From positions 3,073 through 41,434 of the forward strand of contig JAJYEJ010000002.1 in the NCBI GenBank assembly GCA_021785805.1: DNA of 38,362 bases, written 5' to 3'. Positions 31,346-37,983 of the stretch are shown here, piece by piece. How positions within the stretch are numbered: position 1 is the stretch's first letter; every line of letters begins with the position of its first letter. The notes under the pieces are model-generated. The model ran no database searches, had not been told where the DNA came from, and was given only the letters and a program-made list of their open reading frames with translations. The translations under genes and the position numbers were made by a program. Origin of the DNA: Microcaldota archaeon (GTDB lineage Archaea > Micrarchaeota > Micrarchaeia > Micrarchaeales > Micrarchaeaceae).

Positions 31346-32332
31346 ATGCACGGCGCCAGAGGCAGGAACACGTTCAGCGGTGCGTCAGGCATAGCATTAA
31401 TACTGGTTCTTGCAATATCATGGTTTTCCATCGCCCCATGGGCAGCACAGGCTTCGTACCAGCAACAGAGCGTGGTCGCCATACAGAATAATGGCTGTTT
31501 CCTGGTCTCAGGACTCGCTGCGCAAATGGAATATGTGGCAATCCTGAACGGGTCGCAGGTGTCAATATACGACAACCAGGTTGGCATTAACTACACCAAT
31601 ATCACGGTCAATGGGCAGACGCAGAACCTCTCGCAGCAGATGGCCATAAACGTGAACAGGACCTCGGTCATAATAAAGCTCATCAGCATATCGCAAAAGT
31701 CGGGCGGCAGCGCCACGCTACAGGTGTGCTATTATCCAACGCCCGCAAGGCAGCAACCGACGCAATACAAGTCCTTCAGCAACACCACCGTGATACCTCC
31801 GCAGAGCAAGCCTCCATCGCTCGCCGGTGCGCAGCCTCCGAAGCAGGTCATAACGCTATTTCCCGGATTGCTCATTACTGGCATAGGCGGGTTCCTTCTC
31901 GGAGCGATAATCGTGTACACGATAATGAGGGGCAGGAGAGGGGATGGCGATGACGACACGGGCGAGAACGAGTTCGTGTCCACGCCGGCGAACGCCGGAA
32001 AGGGCGATGAAAGAAGTTCAGCTCCTCTTACGATCCCGCTTAATCCGAAGTCCCCTATCGAACCCAAAAAACCCGTCGATGTGGAAGAGCCGAAGAACCC
32101 ACAGGTAAAGTCTCCGCCTCTGCCTGCGGATGAGGAAGAGACCCCAATCGAAAAGGAGGTAAGGGAGGCGCCTGTAGAGGAGGACCTGAAGCCCGGACCT
32201 GCAAAAACCCAGCCGCATGTCCAACCCCAGCAGAGAGAGAGGCCAAAGGACAAGCCTCAGCCGCCGCAGGCTAAGGGCAAGGACAAAGATAAGAAAAAGA
32301 AGCAACGGCAGTCTAAAATCTCACCAGGCTGA
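31346..32332 (+). CDS. Bitopic membrane protein with long charged proline-rich tail
   Basis: The 328-residue protein has a signal peptide (about 13-37), an extracellular beta domain (38-130) with sequons at N68, N83, N86, N94 and N104, and cysteines at 51 and 128 that may pair. A Pro/Gln-rich linker follows. A single membrane span is at about 169-194 (LFPGLLITGIGGFLLGAIIV), then RGRRG as a stop-transfer signal. The remaining 130 residues are low-complexity and rich in Pro, Lys, Glu and Asp, ending in a poly-basic KDKDKKKKQRQ. The tail would be cytosolic and disordered. No family is recognised; a surface sensor or adaptor that binds something cytosolic is possible. Confidence 0.78.
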   Translation: MHGARGRNTFSGASGIALILVLAISWFSIAPWAAQASYQQQSVVAIQNNGCFLVSGLAAQMEYVAILNGSQVSIYDNQVGINYTNITVNGQTQNLSQQMAINVNRTSVIIKLISISQKSGGSATLQVCYYPTPARQQPTQYKSFSNTTVIPPQSKPPSLAGAQPPKQVITLFPGLLITGIGGFLLGAIIVYTIMRGRRGDGDDDTGENEFVSTPANAGKGDERSSAPLTIPLNPKSPIEPKKPVDVEEPKNPQVKSPPLPADEEETPIEKEVREAPVEEDLKPGPAKTQPHVQPQQRERPKDKPQPPQAKGKDKDKKKKQRQSKISPG

Positions 32333-32384
32333 CATCCGGCCCAGCCTAATCGTTTCAGATCCTGGCTATGCCTGCACATTTACA

Positions 32385-32756
32385 TTACTTGTATATCGAC
32401 TGGTACTTCTGTCCCTGGGTATCTATTATGTGTATGCACTCGCCCTCGCACTCTATCAGGCATGCCTGGCAGAGTATGCATGCAGGCCCGTTCACCGCGA
32501 CTGACTTCTGCTTGAAGTGGTCGTGGCACTTCTGGACATCGTTGTTCCATTTCGCATATACCTCAGGGAGGTCCTGTCCCTTCCACTGGTCCTCCGGGGG
32601 CGCTGCATCGCTGTTAACGTCTGGCGCTCCCTTGTCCTTCATTACGAATACCGCTACCGGGCACACGTCGAAGCAGTGTGAGCATCCTGTGCATCGCGGT
32701 TTATCTACGTATACTACCATTCCCGGGGTAGCTGTTCCTGGTGCTTCATCTACCAT
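32385..32756 (-). CDS. 2x[4Fe-4S] ferredoxin-like protein
   Basis: The 123-residue product has cluster motif Cys22, 25, 28, 32 (C-x2-C-x2-C-x3-C-P) and a second, Cys93, 96, 99, 103 (C-x2-C-x2-C-x3-C, without the usual proline), plus Cys77 and Cys107. A polar insert of about 60 residues separates the clusters, unusual for a simple ferredoxin. The ATG at 32756 is preferred to the TTG at 32765. A TATA box overlaps the stop of the tldE gene, so it has its own promoter. It probably carries low-potential electrons; its partner enzyme is not in the window. Confidence 0.83.
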   Translation of the reverse strand: MVDEAPGTATPGMVVYVDKPRCTGCSHCFDVCPVAVFVMKDKGAPDVNSDAAPPEDQWKGQDLPEVYAKWNNDVQKCHDHFKQKSVAVNGPACILCQACLIECEGECIHIIDTQGQKYQSIYK

Positions 32757-32793
32757 CTTGATCAACCTATTTTCGTTAAATATGCATTTGACG

Positions 32794-32805
32794 CCTTATA
32801 TAATT
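32794..32805 (-). promoter_or_regulatory. TATA box overlapping the tldE stop codon
   Basis: AATTATATAAGG on the minus strand lies about 43 bases before the ferredoxin ATG (32756). The tldE stop codon TAA (32796-32798) sits inside it, so the promoter is built into the end of the coding region. Confidence 0.55.
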
Positions 32806-34196
32806 GTTGCGCTTGTCAACTTTACATCCCTTACAAGAAGCGCAGGTGTGAAGTTGTAATCCTGCGAATCCCAGTTGTATACCTGCACTGTGTCGCCGCC
32901 TGTCGCATCCATCTCCTTGAGCATCCTCGGCAAAGAGTCGTTTATCCTTATGCCTGCGCTCGCAGAGCCTTTCGCCCCCATGCTTATGCGATACCTTATC
33001 TCGCCGTTCTCCACATAGAAGGCAGCATCCCTGGGGACGGTGGAGAACTCTCCCGAGACATAATTGCTGAATCTGGTATACCATACGTTTGTGACAAGGA
33101 CTCCTCTCTTCACCTCCTTTACCAGCTCCTCTACGCTCTTCATATGGTTCTTGTGCGTGATCAAGGTGCCTGTGGAGTCGGGGCTCACCAATCCCGCATT
33201 CCCTGTGGTCTTTGTCCCGTACTTCCTTGCAGTTGATGTATTGTGCAGGTACGTCTTGAGCGTCCCGTCCTTTATCACAGTCGTCTTCTGCGATGGCACC
33301 CCCTCCTGATCGAAAGCGTAAGACGATAATCCATCCGGCGCGCTCGCATCGTCGTATACCGAGATGTCGGTGTCAGTGACATTCTTTCCCAGCTTGTCCA
33401 TCAGGAACGAGAATCCGGCCTCTACCGAACCCATCGATACCGCCGAGCCTATCCTGTCTACGAGTACGCCTGCAGCTATCGGCATGTATATCACATCGTA
33501 ATTCCCTTCGGCTATCATGCCGCTGGTCCTAGCCATCTTTGCTGTCCTCACTGCATAGTCCCCAAGCCCTTCGTAATCTATACCGTCAAGCGTCCTCGAT
33601 GCCCCGTTGCTCTGTACGCTTGTCTCGCTGTCCATGAACACCCTCGCCGAGAAGCTGACGCTCGTGTCCTTCTCCGTAGCATCGACGTTCCCGCTGGTCA
33701 TCAGGCGCCTTCTACCGCGGTAAAGCGTCAGCATCCCGTGCACGTACGATGCACCTCCGTCAAGAGCGGTTGACACTACCCTCGATACTATATCCTCCGC
33801 GTCATAATCCCCATTCTCCACCGACGGGTCGTAGTTCAGGGCGGACTTGTACCTGTATGGCCCCTCAGCTATCCCGTGGTAATCCCTGTTCACCTGGAGG
33901 AGCTCTACTGTCTTCAGCGCCCTGTCGAGCTTCTTCCTCATCTCCTCCCTGCCTACCAACCCCAGGTTGGTGAAGAGGAGCCTTTTTCCCTTCGCTATGA
34001 ATACCCCTATATCGCTGTCATCGATGTCGACCACGGAATCGACCCTGCTGTCGACTACCTTCACGTAAGTCGACGTCCCGCTGCTGGAGGTGACCACTAC
34101 GTCTTCGGCCTTCCCTTCAAGCTCACCGAACACGAACTCTATCGCATCGTCGATGGCCTCTTCAGCGCCCTTCCCGCCTCTTTTTCCCATGGCCAT
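32796..34196 (-). CDS. pmbA: TldE/PmbA-family protein
   Basis: This is the non-catalytic-looking partner of TldD, 466 residues from the ATG at 34196 (a second ATG is at 34190). Family landmarks include FSARVFMDSETS, AAGVLVDRIGSA, TKTTGNAGLVSPDST, and the C-terminal strands ending VKLTSATII. It lacks the H-E-x3-H motif of its partner. TldD and TldE together form a proteolytic complex that in bacteria processes peptides such as microcin precursors; in archaea the substrate is unknown. It begins five bases after the TldD stop and the pair follows ribosomal genes. Confidence 0.9.
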   Translation of the reverse strand: MAMGKRGGKGAEEAIDDAIEFVFGELEGKAEDVVVTSSSGTSTYVKVVDSRVDSVVDIDDSDIGVFIAKGKRLLFTNLGLVGREEMRKKLDRALKTVELLQVNRDYHGIAEGPYRYKSALNYDPSVENGDYDAEDIVSRVVSTALDGGASYVHGMLTLYRGRRRLMTSGNVDATEKDTSVSFSARVFMDSETSVQSNGASRTLDGIDYEGLGDYAVRTAKMARTSGMIAEGNYDVIYMPIAAGVLVDRIGSAVSMGSVEAGFSFLMDKLGKNVTDTDISVYDDASAPDGLSSYAFDQEGVPSQKTTVIKDGTLKTYLHNTSTARKYGTKTTGNAGLVSPDSTGTLITHKNHMKSVEELVKEVKRGVLVTNVWYTRFSNYVSGEFSTVPRDAAFYVENGEIRYRISMGAKGSASAGIRINDSLPRMLKEMDATGGDTVQVYNWDSQDYNFTPALLVRDVKLTSATII

Positions 34197-34201
34197 AAAC
34201 G

Positions 34202-35599
34202 TCACTTGAATGTAAGTAGCGCGCTCGCGCCTCCCATGTTCGTAGGCGCATCCTGCATCGGTTCTCCCTTTCCGCATCTGCCGTACACCAATTCGAACTC
34301 ATCTCCAACCATCTTCACCGAGTTCCAGAAGTTAAGCGTTGTGGTCTCGAGTGCGAAGTTCTTCACGGGCTTGCCGAGTTTCCCGTTCTCGATCAGGTAT
34401 ACCTCGTTGCCCTGGTACTTCGAGAAGCTCCTTGTATCGTCTATGTTCCATTCTGTGAAGCTCTTGACGTATACGCCGTTCCTGGCCTCTGCGATGAGGT
34501 CGTCCAAAGAGTTCCTCCTGTCGGGTTCGAGGTACGTGTTTGCCATCCTTATGAGCGGTTCCTTTCCCGCGTCCGAGCTCCTCGCCGACCCGTTGCTCCT
34601 GGTGCCGAACACCGCTGCGGTCTCCCTGTTCTGCAACAGTTCGTTCTGGATCCCATCCTTCACAAGGATCCTCTTCCTCGCCTTGACTCCCTCATCGTCA
34701 TACAGGTAGAAGCCCGCTGATCCCTTTATCGTAGGGTCGTCGCATATAGTCACCGCCTCGCTCCCTATCCTCATCCCGAGATTATCCTTTGTCAGGTAGC
34801 TGAGGCCGGCCTGCGCCGCTTCCCTTCCCAGGACCCGATCCGCTTCCGACGGATGGCCTATGCTCTCGTGCACCGCTATCCCGGTTATCTCAGGGGCTAT
34901 GACCACGTTCTTCATCCTTTTGTTGATGTTCACCCCCTTCTCCATCACCTCCTTCATGCTCTTCGCCTTGTCCTTCACCTTCTCCGAAAGCCCGGACCTC
35001 TCGAAGCCCTCCAGCCCTCCTGTCGCTCCATGCTGGAATATGTATTGCCTGGTATTGCTTCCCGCATCTACCACGATGGAATAGAAGACCGAGGTCTTAG
35101 GGATCGAGCTCTCTATGGAAGAGCCTTCGCTGTTCTCGAAATACCTGTGCACCTTTTCGTAATCCACTCCACCGTACCTGAACTTCAGGTACTTGACCTT
35201 TGCGATATCGGAATCCTCCTTGGTGAAGGACCTCAGCAGCGCACCGTCGGACATGGCTTCCTTCTCGGGAATCCTGTAATTTGACTTGTAGGTCCCTTCA
35301 GGGTCTATAGAGGTCTGTCCCTGCTCCCTGAATCCCTTAAGGTTCCCTAACATGCCCGACAGCCTTTCTCCGGTCGGCCAGTTGATGGACAGGGTATAGA
35401 GGTATCTATTCTTCAATATCCGTACCCTCAGGATGACATCCTCTCCGCTCGCCGCCGCTTCGAGTATACCGTCCCTCAGGGAATAACCCTCCATACGAGT
35501 GTGCTCTAAGGTCGAATCTGCATATGTGGCCCCGTCCTTGAGAGCAAGCGCTACGGCTCTTGATACAAGGCCGGTGTCGAATTGCGCCTTGGCTGACAT
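34202..35599 (-). CDS. tldD: TldD-family metalloprotease
   Basis: The 465-residue protein carries the metal-binding H244-E245-x3-H249 motif (HESIGHPSEAD), a distal cysteine near 442 (GRCGKGEP), and the family's TNMGGAS end. These residues form the active site of the TldD half of the TldD/TldE protease. It starts 19 bases after the P1 gene stop and is followed by TldE after five bases, so the protease is co-transcribed with uL1, P0 and P1. The start ATG at 35599 is clear. Confidence 0.94.
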   Translation of the reverse strand: MSAKAQFDTGLVSRAVALALKDGATYADSTLEHTRMEGYSLRDGILEAAASGEDVILRVRILKNRYLYTLSINWPTGERLSGMLGNLKGFREQGQTSIDPEGTYKSNYRIPEKEAMSDGALLRSFTKEDSDIAKVKYLKFRYGGVDYEKVHRYFENSEGSSIESSIPKTSVFYSIVVDAGSNTRQYIFQHGATGGLEGFERSGLSEKVKDKAKSMKEVMEKGVNINKRMKNVVIAPEITGIAVHESIGHPSEADRVLGREAAQAGLSYLTKDNLGMRIGSEAVTICDDPTIKGSAGFYLYDDEGVKARKRILVKDGIQNELLQNRETAAVFGTRSNGSARSSDAGKEPLIRMANTYLEPDRRNSLDDLIAEARNGVYVKSFTEWNIDDTRSFSKYQGNEVYLIENGKLGKPVKNFALETTTLNFWNSVKMVGDEFELVYGRCGKGEPMQDAPTNMGGASALLTFK

Positions 35600-35618
35600 C
35601 CCACCACGGGGTCAGCGG

Positions 35619-35930
35619 CTAGCCGAATAGGCTCGCCAGCCCTCCAGCGGCTTCCTCCTCGGACTTCTTGTCTTCCTTCTCCTCTTTCTTCTTCTCCGCG
35701 TGGCCTGCTGCCGGTGCAGCTCCTGGCGCCGGTGCGGCGACTGAGACTTGAGCGGTCTGTGCGTTCTTTATGACGTCCTTTATGTTGACCTCCTTGAGCG
35801 AAGCGACTATCGCCTTAGCGCGCGCTTCGTCAGGGCTCATGCCTGCAGCCTTGACTACCTCCATGAGGCTCTTCTCATTGATCTCCTTACCTGCCGCGTC
35901 AAGAAGTAATGCCGCGTATATATATTCCAT
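35619..35930 (-). CDS. rpl12: Ribosomal stalk protein P1 (archaeal L12)
   Basis: The 103-residue protein begins MEYIYAALLLDAAGKEINE, the classic N-terminal dimer domain of archaeal P1, then has an alanine/proline hinge (about 64-77), a Lys/Glu-rich helix, and the GTPase-binding tail GLASLFG. It forms dimers on P0 and recruits translation factors. An AGGTGA ribosome-binding sequence lies four bases before the ATG at 35930. Longer frames upstream would overlap P0 and look noncoding. It is third in the operon. Confidence 0.96.
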   Translation of the reverse strand: MEYIYAALLLDAAGKEINEKSLMEVVKAAGMSPDEARAKAIVASLKEVNIKDVIKNAQTAQVSVAAPAPGAAPAAGHAEKKKEEKEDKKSEEEAAGGLASLFG

Positions 35931-35967
35931 AACTTCACCTAATATCAATGCAATCCTTTTCCATCTT

Positions 35968-36810
35968 TCATGCCTGCTCCGCCGGCGCCATGGCGTTAAG
36001 CGCACTGGCCTGCGCCGCTGCCTGCTGCACCAAGAGCTCGACTATGCCTGGTTCAGGAGCCTTGCTCTCCAGCCCAAGGTGCAAGGCTATCCTGGCCCCT
36101 TTGGCGAGCAACGGTCTTATCGTATAAGCGTTTATCACGTTGGCGGCGAGCGAGAGAGCGAACGCCCTGTTGAACCCCACTGCAACATCCATGATCGTCT
36201 TCGATGGGTCTATGTCTAGTATCTCCCTCTTGAACACGAGCCCTTCGGAAAGCAGGACGGATGGCGCTATCATGGTGCTGAACGGCATTATATCAAGGGT
36301 CTTGAGCGCCTTCGCCACAGACGTGCTTATCCTAGAGCCCTTATTGACCAGCACCTTGTCCTTTGCGATTACCACCTTGCCCTTCTGTATCTGGACGTCT
36401 ATGCCGGCCTGCTTGAGCTCGGTAACAGCCTGGCCCGGCTGCACTCCGGTCTCGCCTCCCTTTATGGATATGTCCTCAGGCGCGACCTGGTTCGGCTTAG
36501 CCGCCAGCTTTATCGTAGTCGCCTTGAACTTCTTGAAAAGCGTGAACGGGTCGGCGTTTGTCATGACTATCGCCGATGTGCCGCTTATCTCCCCAACCAG
36601 GTTCTTGGTTTTCGGATCACCCTCAAGCACGCGTACCAGCAGGGACTTCTTCCCGGTGAGGAATCTCACATCGCTGCGCATCTTGTTTCTCGATGACTGG
36701 AGGAGCCTGTCAGGGATTCCGCTCAGGGGCACCACGCCTATGGTGCTGTAGCTCTTCAGGGCCTTCTTCGCGTCCTCGACGAATTTCATTTTTTCCTCTT
36801 TGTTAAGCAT
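35968..36810 (-). CDS. rplP0: Ribosomal stalk protein P0 (uL10), short C-terminus
   Basis: The 280-residue protein begins with the rRNA-binding domain (MLNKEEKMKFVEDAKKALKSY, SRNKMRSDVRFLTGKKSLL) and contains GVQPGQAVTELKQAGIDVQIQ, typical of archaeal P0. The C-terminus has helices that would bind P1 dimers (RPLLAKGARIALHLGLES) but ends at APAEQA. It lacks the acidic tail closing with GLGALFG that many archaeal P0 proteins have, and total length is shorter than usual. The ATG has GGTGG upstream. It follows uL1 by ten bases. Confidence 0.95.
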   Translation of the reverse strand: MLNKEEKMKFVEDAKKALKSYSTIGVVPLSGIPDRLLQSSRNKMRSDVRFLTGKKSLLVRVLEGDPKTKNLVGEISGTSAIVMTNADPFTLFKKFKATTIKLAAKPNQVAPEDISIKGGETGVQPGQAVTELKQAGIDVQIQKGKVVIAKDKVLVNKGSRISTSVAKALKTLDIMPFSTMIAPSVLLSEGLVFKREILDIDPSKTIMDVAVGFNRAFALSLAANVINAYTIRPLLAKGARIALHLGLESKAPEPGIVELLVQQAAAQASALNAMAPAEQA

Positions 36811-36820
36811 GTTTCCACCT

Positions 36821-37453
36821 TCATACGAGCCTTACCGGCTTGCTCATCGTCAGCTTCAGGAAAACGGACTTTATATACTGCTTCCCTGGCTTCTTGGCGA
36901 ATGTACCAAGGACCTCATCCACATTCTGCGCGATTTGCTCTGTCGCCATCTTCTCGTTCCCTACCGTGCAGTGCGCCGTAGGCAGGTACTTGCCCTTGCT
37001 CCTTACGAATATGGATTTGCTGATGTTGTTTATCGCTGTAGAAACGTCAGTTCCTATCAAGGGCTTCGGCATCTTGTTCCTGGGTCCAAGGACCTGTCCG
37101 AGAGCCTTCGCGATCTGCGGCATGAGCGCAGGCTGCGCCAGCAGCTCAGCCTTGAGCAATGAGGACATCGCGGTCTTGTCGTTGGCGAGTGAAGGGAGCT
37201 CGGAGCTCTTTATCACCTTCGCGCCGAGACTCTGCGCATTCTCCGCCAGGGTCCTGTCATCGCTGAAGACTATGACGCCGCTGGTCTTCCCTTTGCCGTT
37301 CGGCAGCATTATAGCGGCGTTTAGCCTGTTGTCCGGCTTGCTGAAATCTACCCCCGAGAAGTTCACTATCATGTCTACGCTCTGCGTAAACTTGCGTTTG
37401 CCCTTATTCTCGTCTATTAAAGCACTAAGCTTGCCTAGCATCTCTTTGTCCAT
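36821..37453 (-). CDS. rpl1: Ribosomal protein uL1
   Basis: The 210-residue length and sequence match archaeal uL1: KRKFTQSVDMIVNFSGVDF near the start, KGKTSGVIVFSDD, LGPRNKMPKP in the RNA-contacting region, and KGKYLPTAHCTVGNE. It binds 23S rRNA at the L1 stalk; in some archaea it also represses its own message. It is the first gene of uL1-P0-P1-tldD-tldE. A GGAGGGAGAT ribosome-binding stretch lies before the ATG, and a TATA box is about 70 bases upstream, giving a leader of about 44 bases. Confidence 0.96.
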   Translation of the reverse strand: MDKEMLGKLSALIDENKGKRKFTQSVDMIVNFSGVDFSKPDNRLNAAIMLPNGKGKTSGVIVFSDDRTLAENAQSLGAKVIKSSELPSLANDKTAMSSLLKAELLAQPALMPQIAKALGQVLGPRNKMPKPLIGTDVSTAINNISKSIFVRSKGKYLPTAHCTVGNEKMATEQIAQNVDEVLGTFAKKPGKQYIKSVFLKLTMSKPVRLV

Positions 37454-37517
37454 CTTTATCTCCCTCCTGCCTGGGGCAGTGCTGTCGGGAAAAGCAGCAG
37501 ATATATTCCATCATAAA

Positions 37518-37530
37518 CGTTTAAATACCT
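37518..37530 (-). promoter_or_regulatory. TATA box for the uL1-P0-P1-tldD-tldE operon
   Basis: AGGTATTTAAACG on the minus strand lies about 70 bases before the uL1 ATG. The expected start site near 37497 leaves a leader of about 44 bases, the longest in the window, and room for autoregulation by uL1. A weaker TATA-like box (37497-37507) is an alternative. Confidence 0.5.
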
Positions 37531-37763
37531 AACGCATCGGACAGCGGCCCGGTCCGTATACCATCAATACTGATTATGCGTATAGGTATGGACATATGCC
37601 AGTTCGGTGCATGTGCATCTGCCTTCCTGTCCGTATGTGCGATCATGGCCCCTGCGCGGCGTAGCGTAATGGCATCACCGCAAACGCCAGGCATGCGTTT
37701 GCGCACACATAAGGCTGCACAAGTGCTTCGTCACCCGTATAACCCCGTGCCGTAAAAAGGTAA
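37531..37763. other. Intergenic stretch with two inverted repeats
   Basis: About 230 bases hold no supported gene. Two inverted repeats are visible: an imperfect one of 37552-37562 with 37585-37593 (GTCCGTATACC against GGTATGGAC) and a perfect eight-base one of 37680-37687 with 37695-37702 (GCAAACGC and GCGTTTGC around a seven-base loop). They could be RNA hairpins or protein sites; no T-run follows the second, so it is not an obvious terminator. An open frame at 37521-37706 on the minus strand has no family pattern. Confidence 0.45.
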
Positions 37764-37775
37764 GGTATTTAAAAG
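37764..37775 (+). promoter_or_regulatory. TATA box before the tandem mini-ORF repeat
   Basis: GGTATTTAAAAG lies about 29 bases before the ATG at 37799, so transcription should start at the first repeat and the message would be nearly leaderless. Confidence 0.5.
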
Positions 37776-37798
37776 CTCTTATCCCAGTGTGGAATACA

Positions 37799-37861
37799 AT
37801 GGTGAATAATGATGGGCGGAAATGGAGGAGGAAGTTAGATATCCGATACAATGGTGAATAG
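37799..37861 (+). CDS. Mini-ORF 1 (20 aa), first of a nested chain
   Basis: It encodes MVNNDGRKWRRKLDIRYNGE and ends at TAG (37859-37861). Its start is 29 bases after the TATA box centre, as expected for a leaderless message. The stop lies inside the next mini-ORF. It is a real possibility but no family is recognised and 20 residues is too short to judge. Confidence 0.35.
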   Translation: MVNNDGRKWRRKLDIRYNGE

Positions 37862-37916
37862 AATGATGAGCGGAAGTGGAGGGATGGAGTTAGATATCAG
37901 ATACAATGGTGAATAG
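37851..37916 (+). CDS. Mini-ORF 2 (21 aa) in the next frame
   Basis: It encodes MVNRMMSGSGGMELDIRYNGE and ends at TAG (37914-37916). It begins 10 bases before the stop of mini-ORF 1, in another frame, and keeps the same LDIRYNGE ending. The 52-base repeat shifts the phase by one. Confidence 0.3.
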   Translation: MVNRMMSGSGGMELDIRYNGE

Positions 37917-37947
37917 AATGATGAGCGGAAGTGGAGGAGGAGGTTAA
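37906..37947 (+). CDS. Mini-ORF 3 (13 aa) in the third frame
   Basis: It encodes MVNRMMSGSGGGG and ends at TAA (37945-37947). It begins 10 bases before the stop of mini-ORF 2. The three ORFs thus use all three frames in succession. Confidence 0.3.
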   Translation: MVNRMMSGSGGGG

Positions 37948-37983
37948 GATCCAAATCGATATCGTTGCTACTGAGTAGCATGC

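Larger units (their letters stand above)
37794..37947 (+). repeat. Three tandem repeats of 52-55 bases
   Basis: Unit one is 37794-37845 (52 bases), unit two 37846-37900 (55), unit three 37901-37947 (partial). Each starts ATACAATGGTGAATA and continues with ATGATG-AGCGGAAGTGGAGG or a close variant. The final part GTTAGATATC-GATACAATGG also recurs. Differences are mainly small insertions and substitutions, so the duplications are recent. Each unit carries an ATG followed by GTG and a TAG. Confidence 0.85.

Noticed and set aside
33876..34709. Plus-strand frame of 277 codons across tldD/tldE
   Set aside because: Both minus-strand protease genes are well supported; this frame has no family features.
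37680..37702. Intrinsic terminator hairpin
   Set aside because: The eight-base stem is clean but no T-run follows on either strand, so only an inverted repeat is claimed.
37521..37706. Minus-strand frame of 61 codons upstream of uL1
   Set aside because: Composition is unremarkable and it overlaps the operon TATA box and an inverted repeat, so it is listed only as intergenic.
37794..37947. CRISPR array
   Set aside because: The units are contiguous with no unique spacers between identical short repeats, so the pattern is a tandem duplication.
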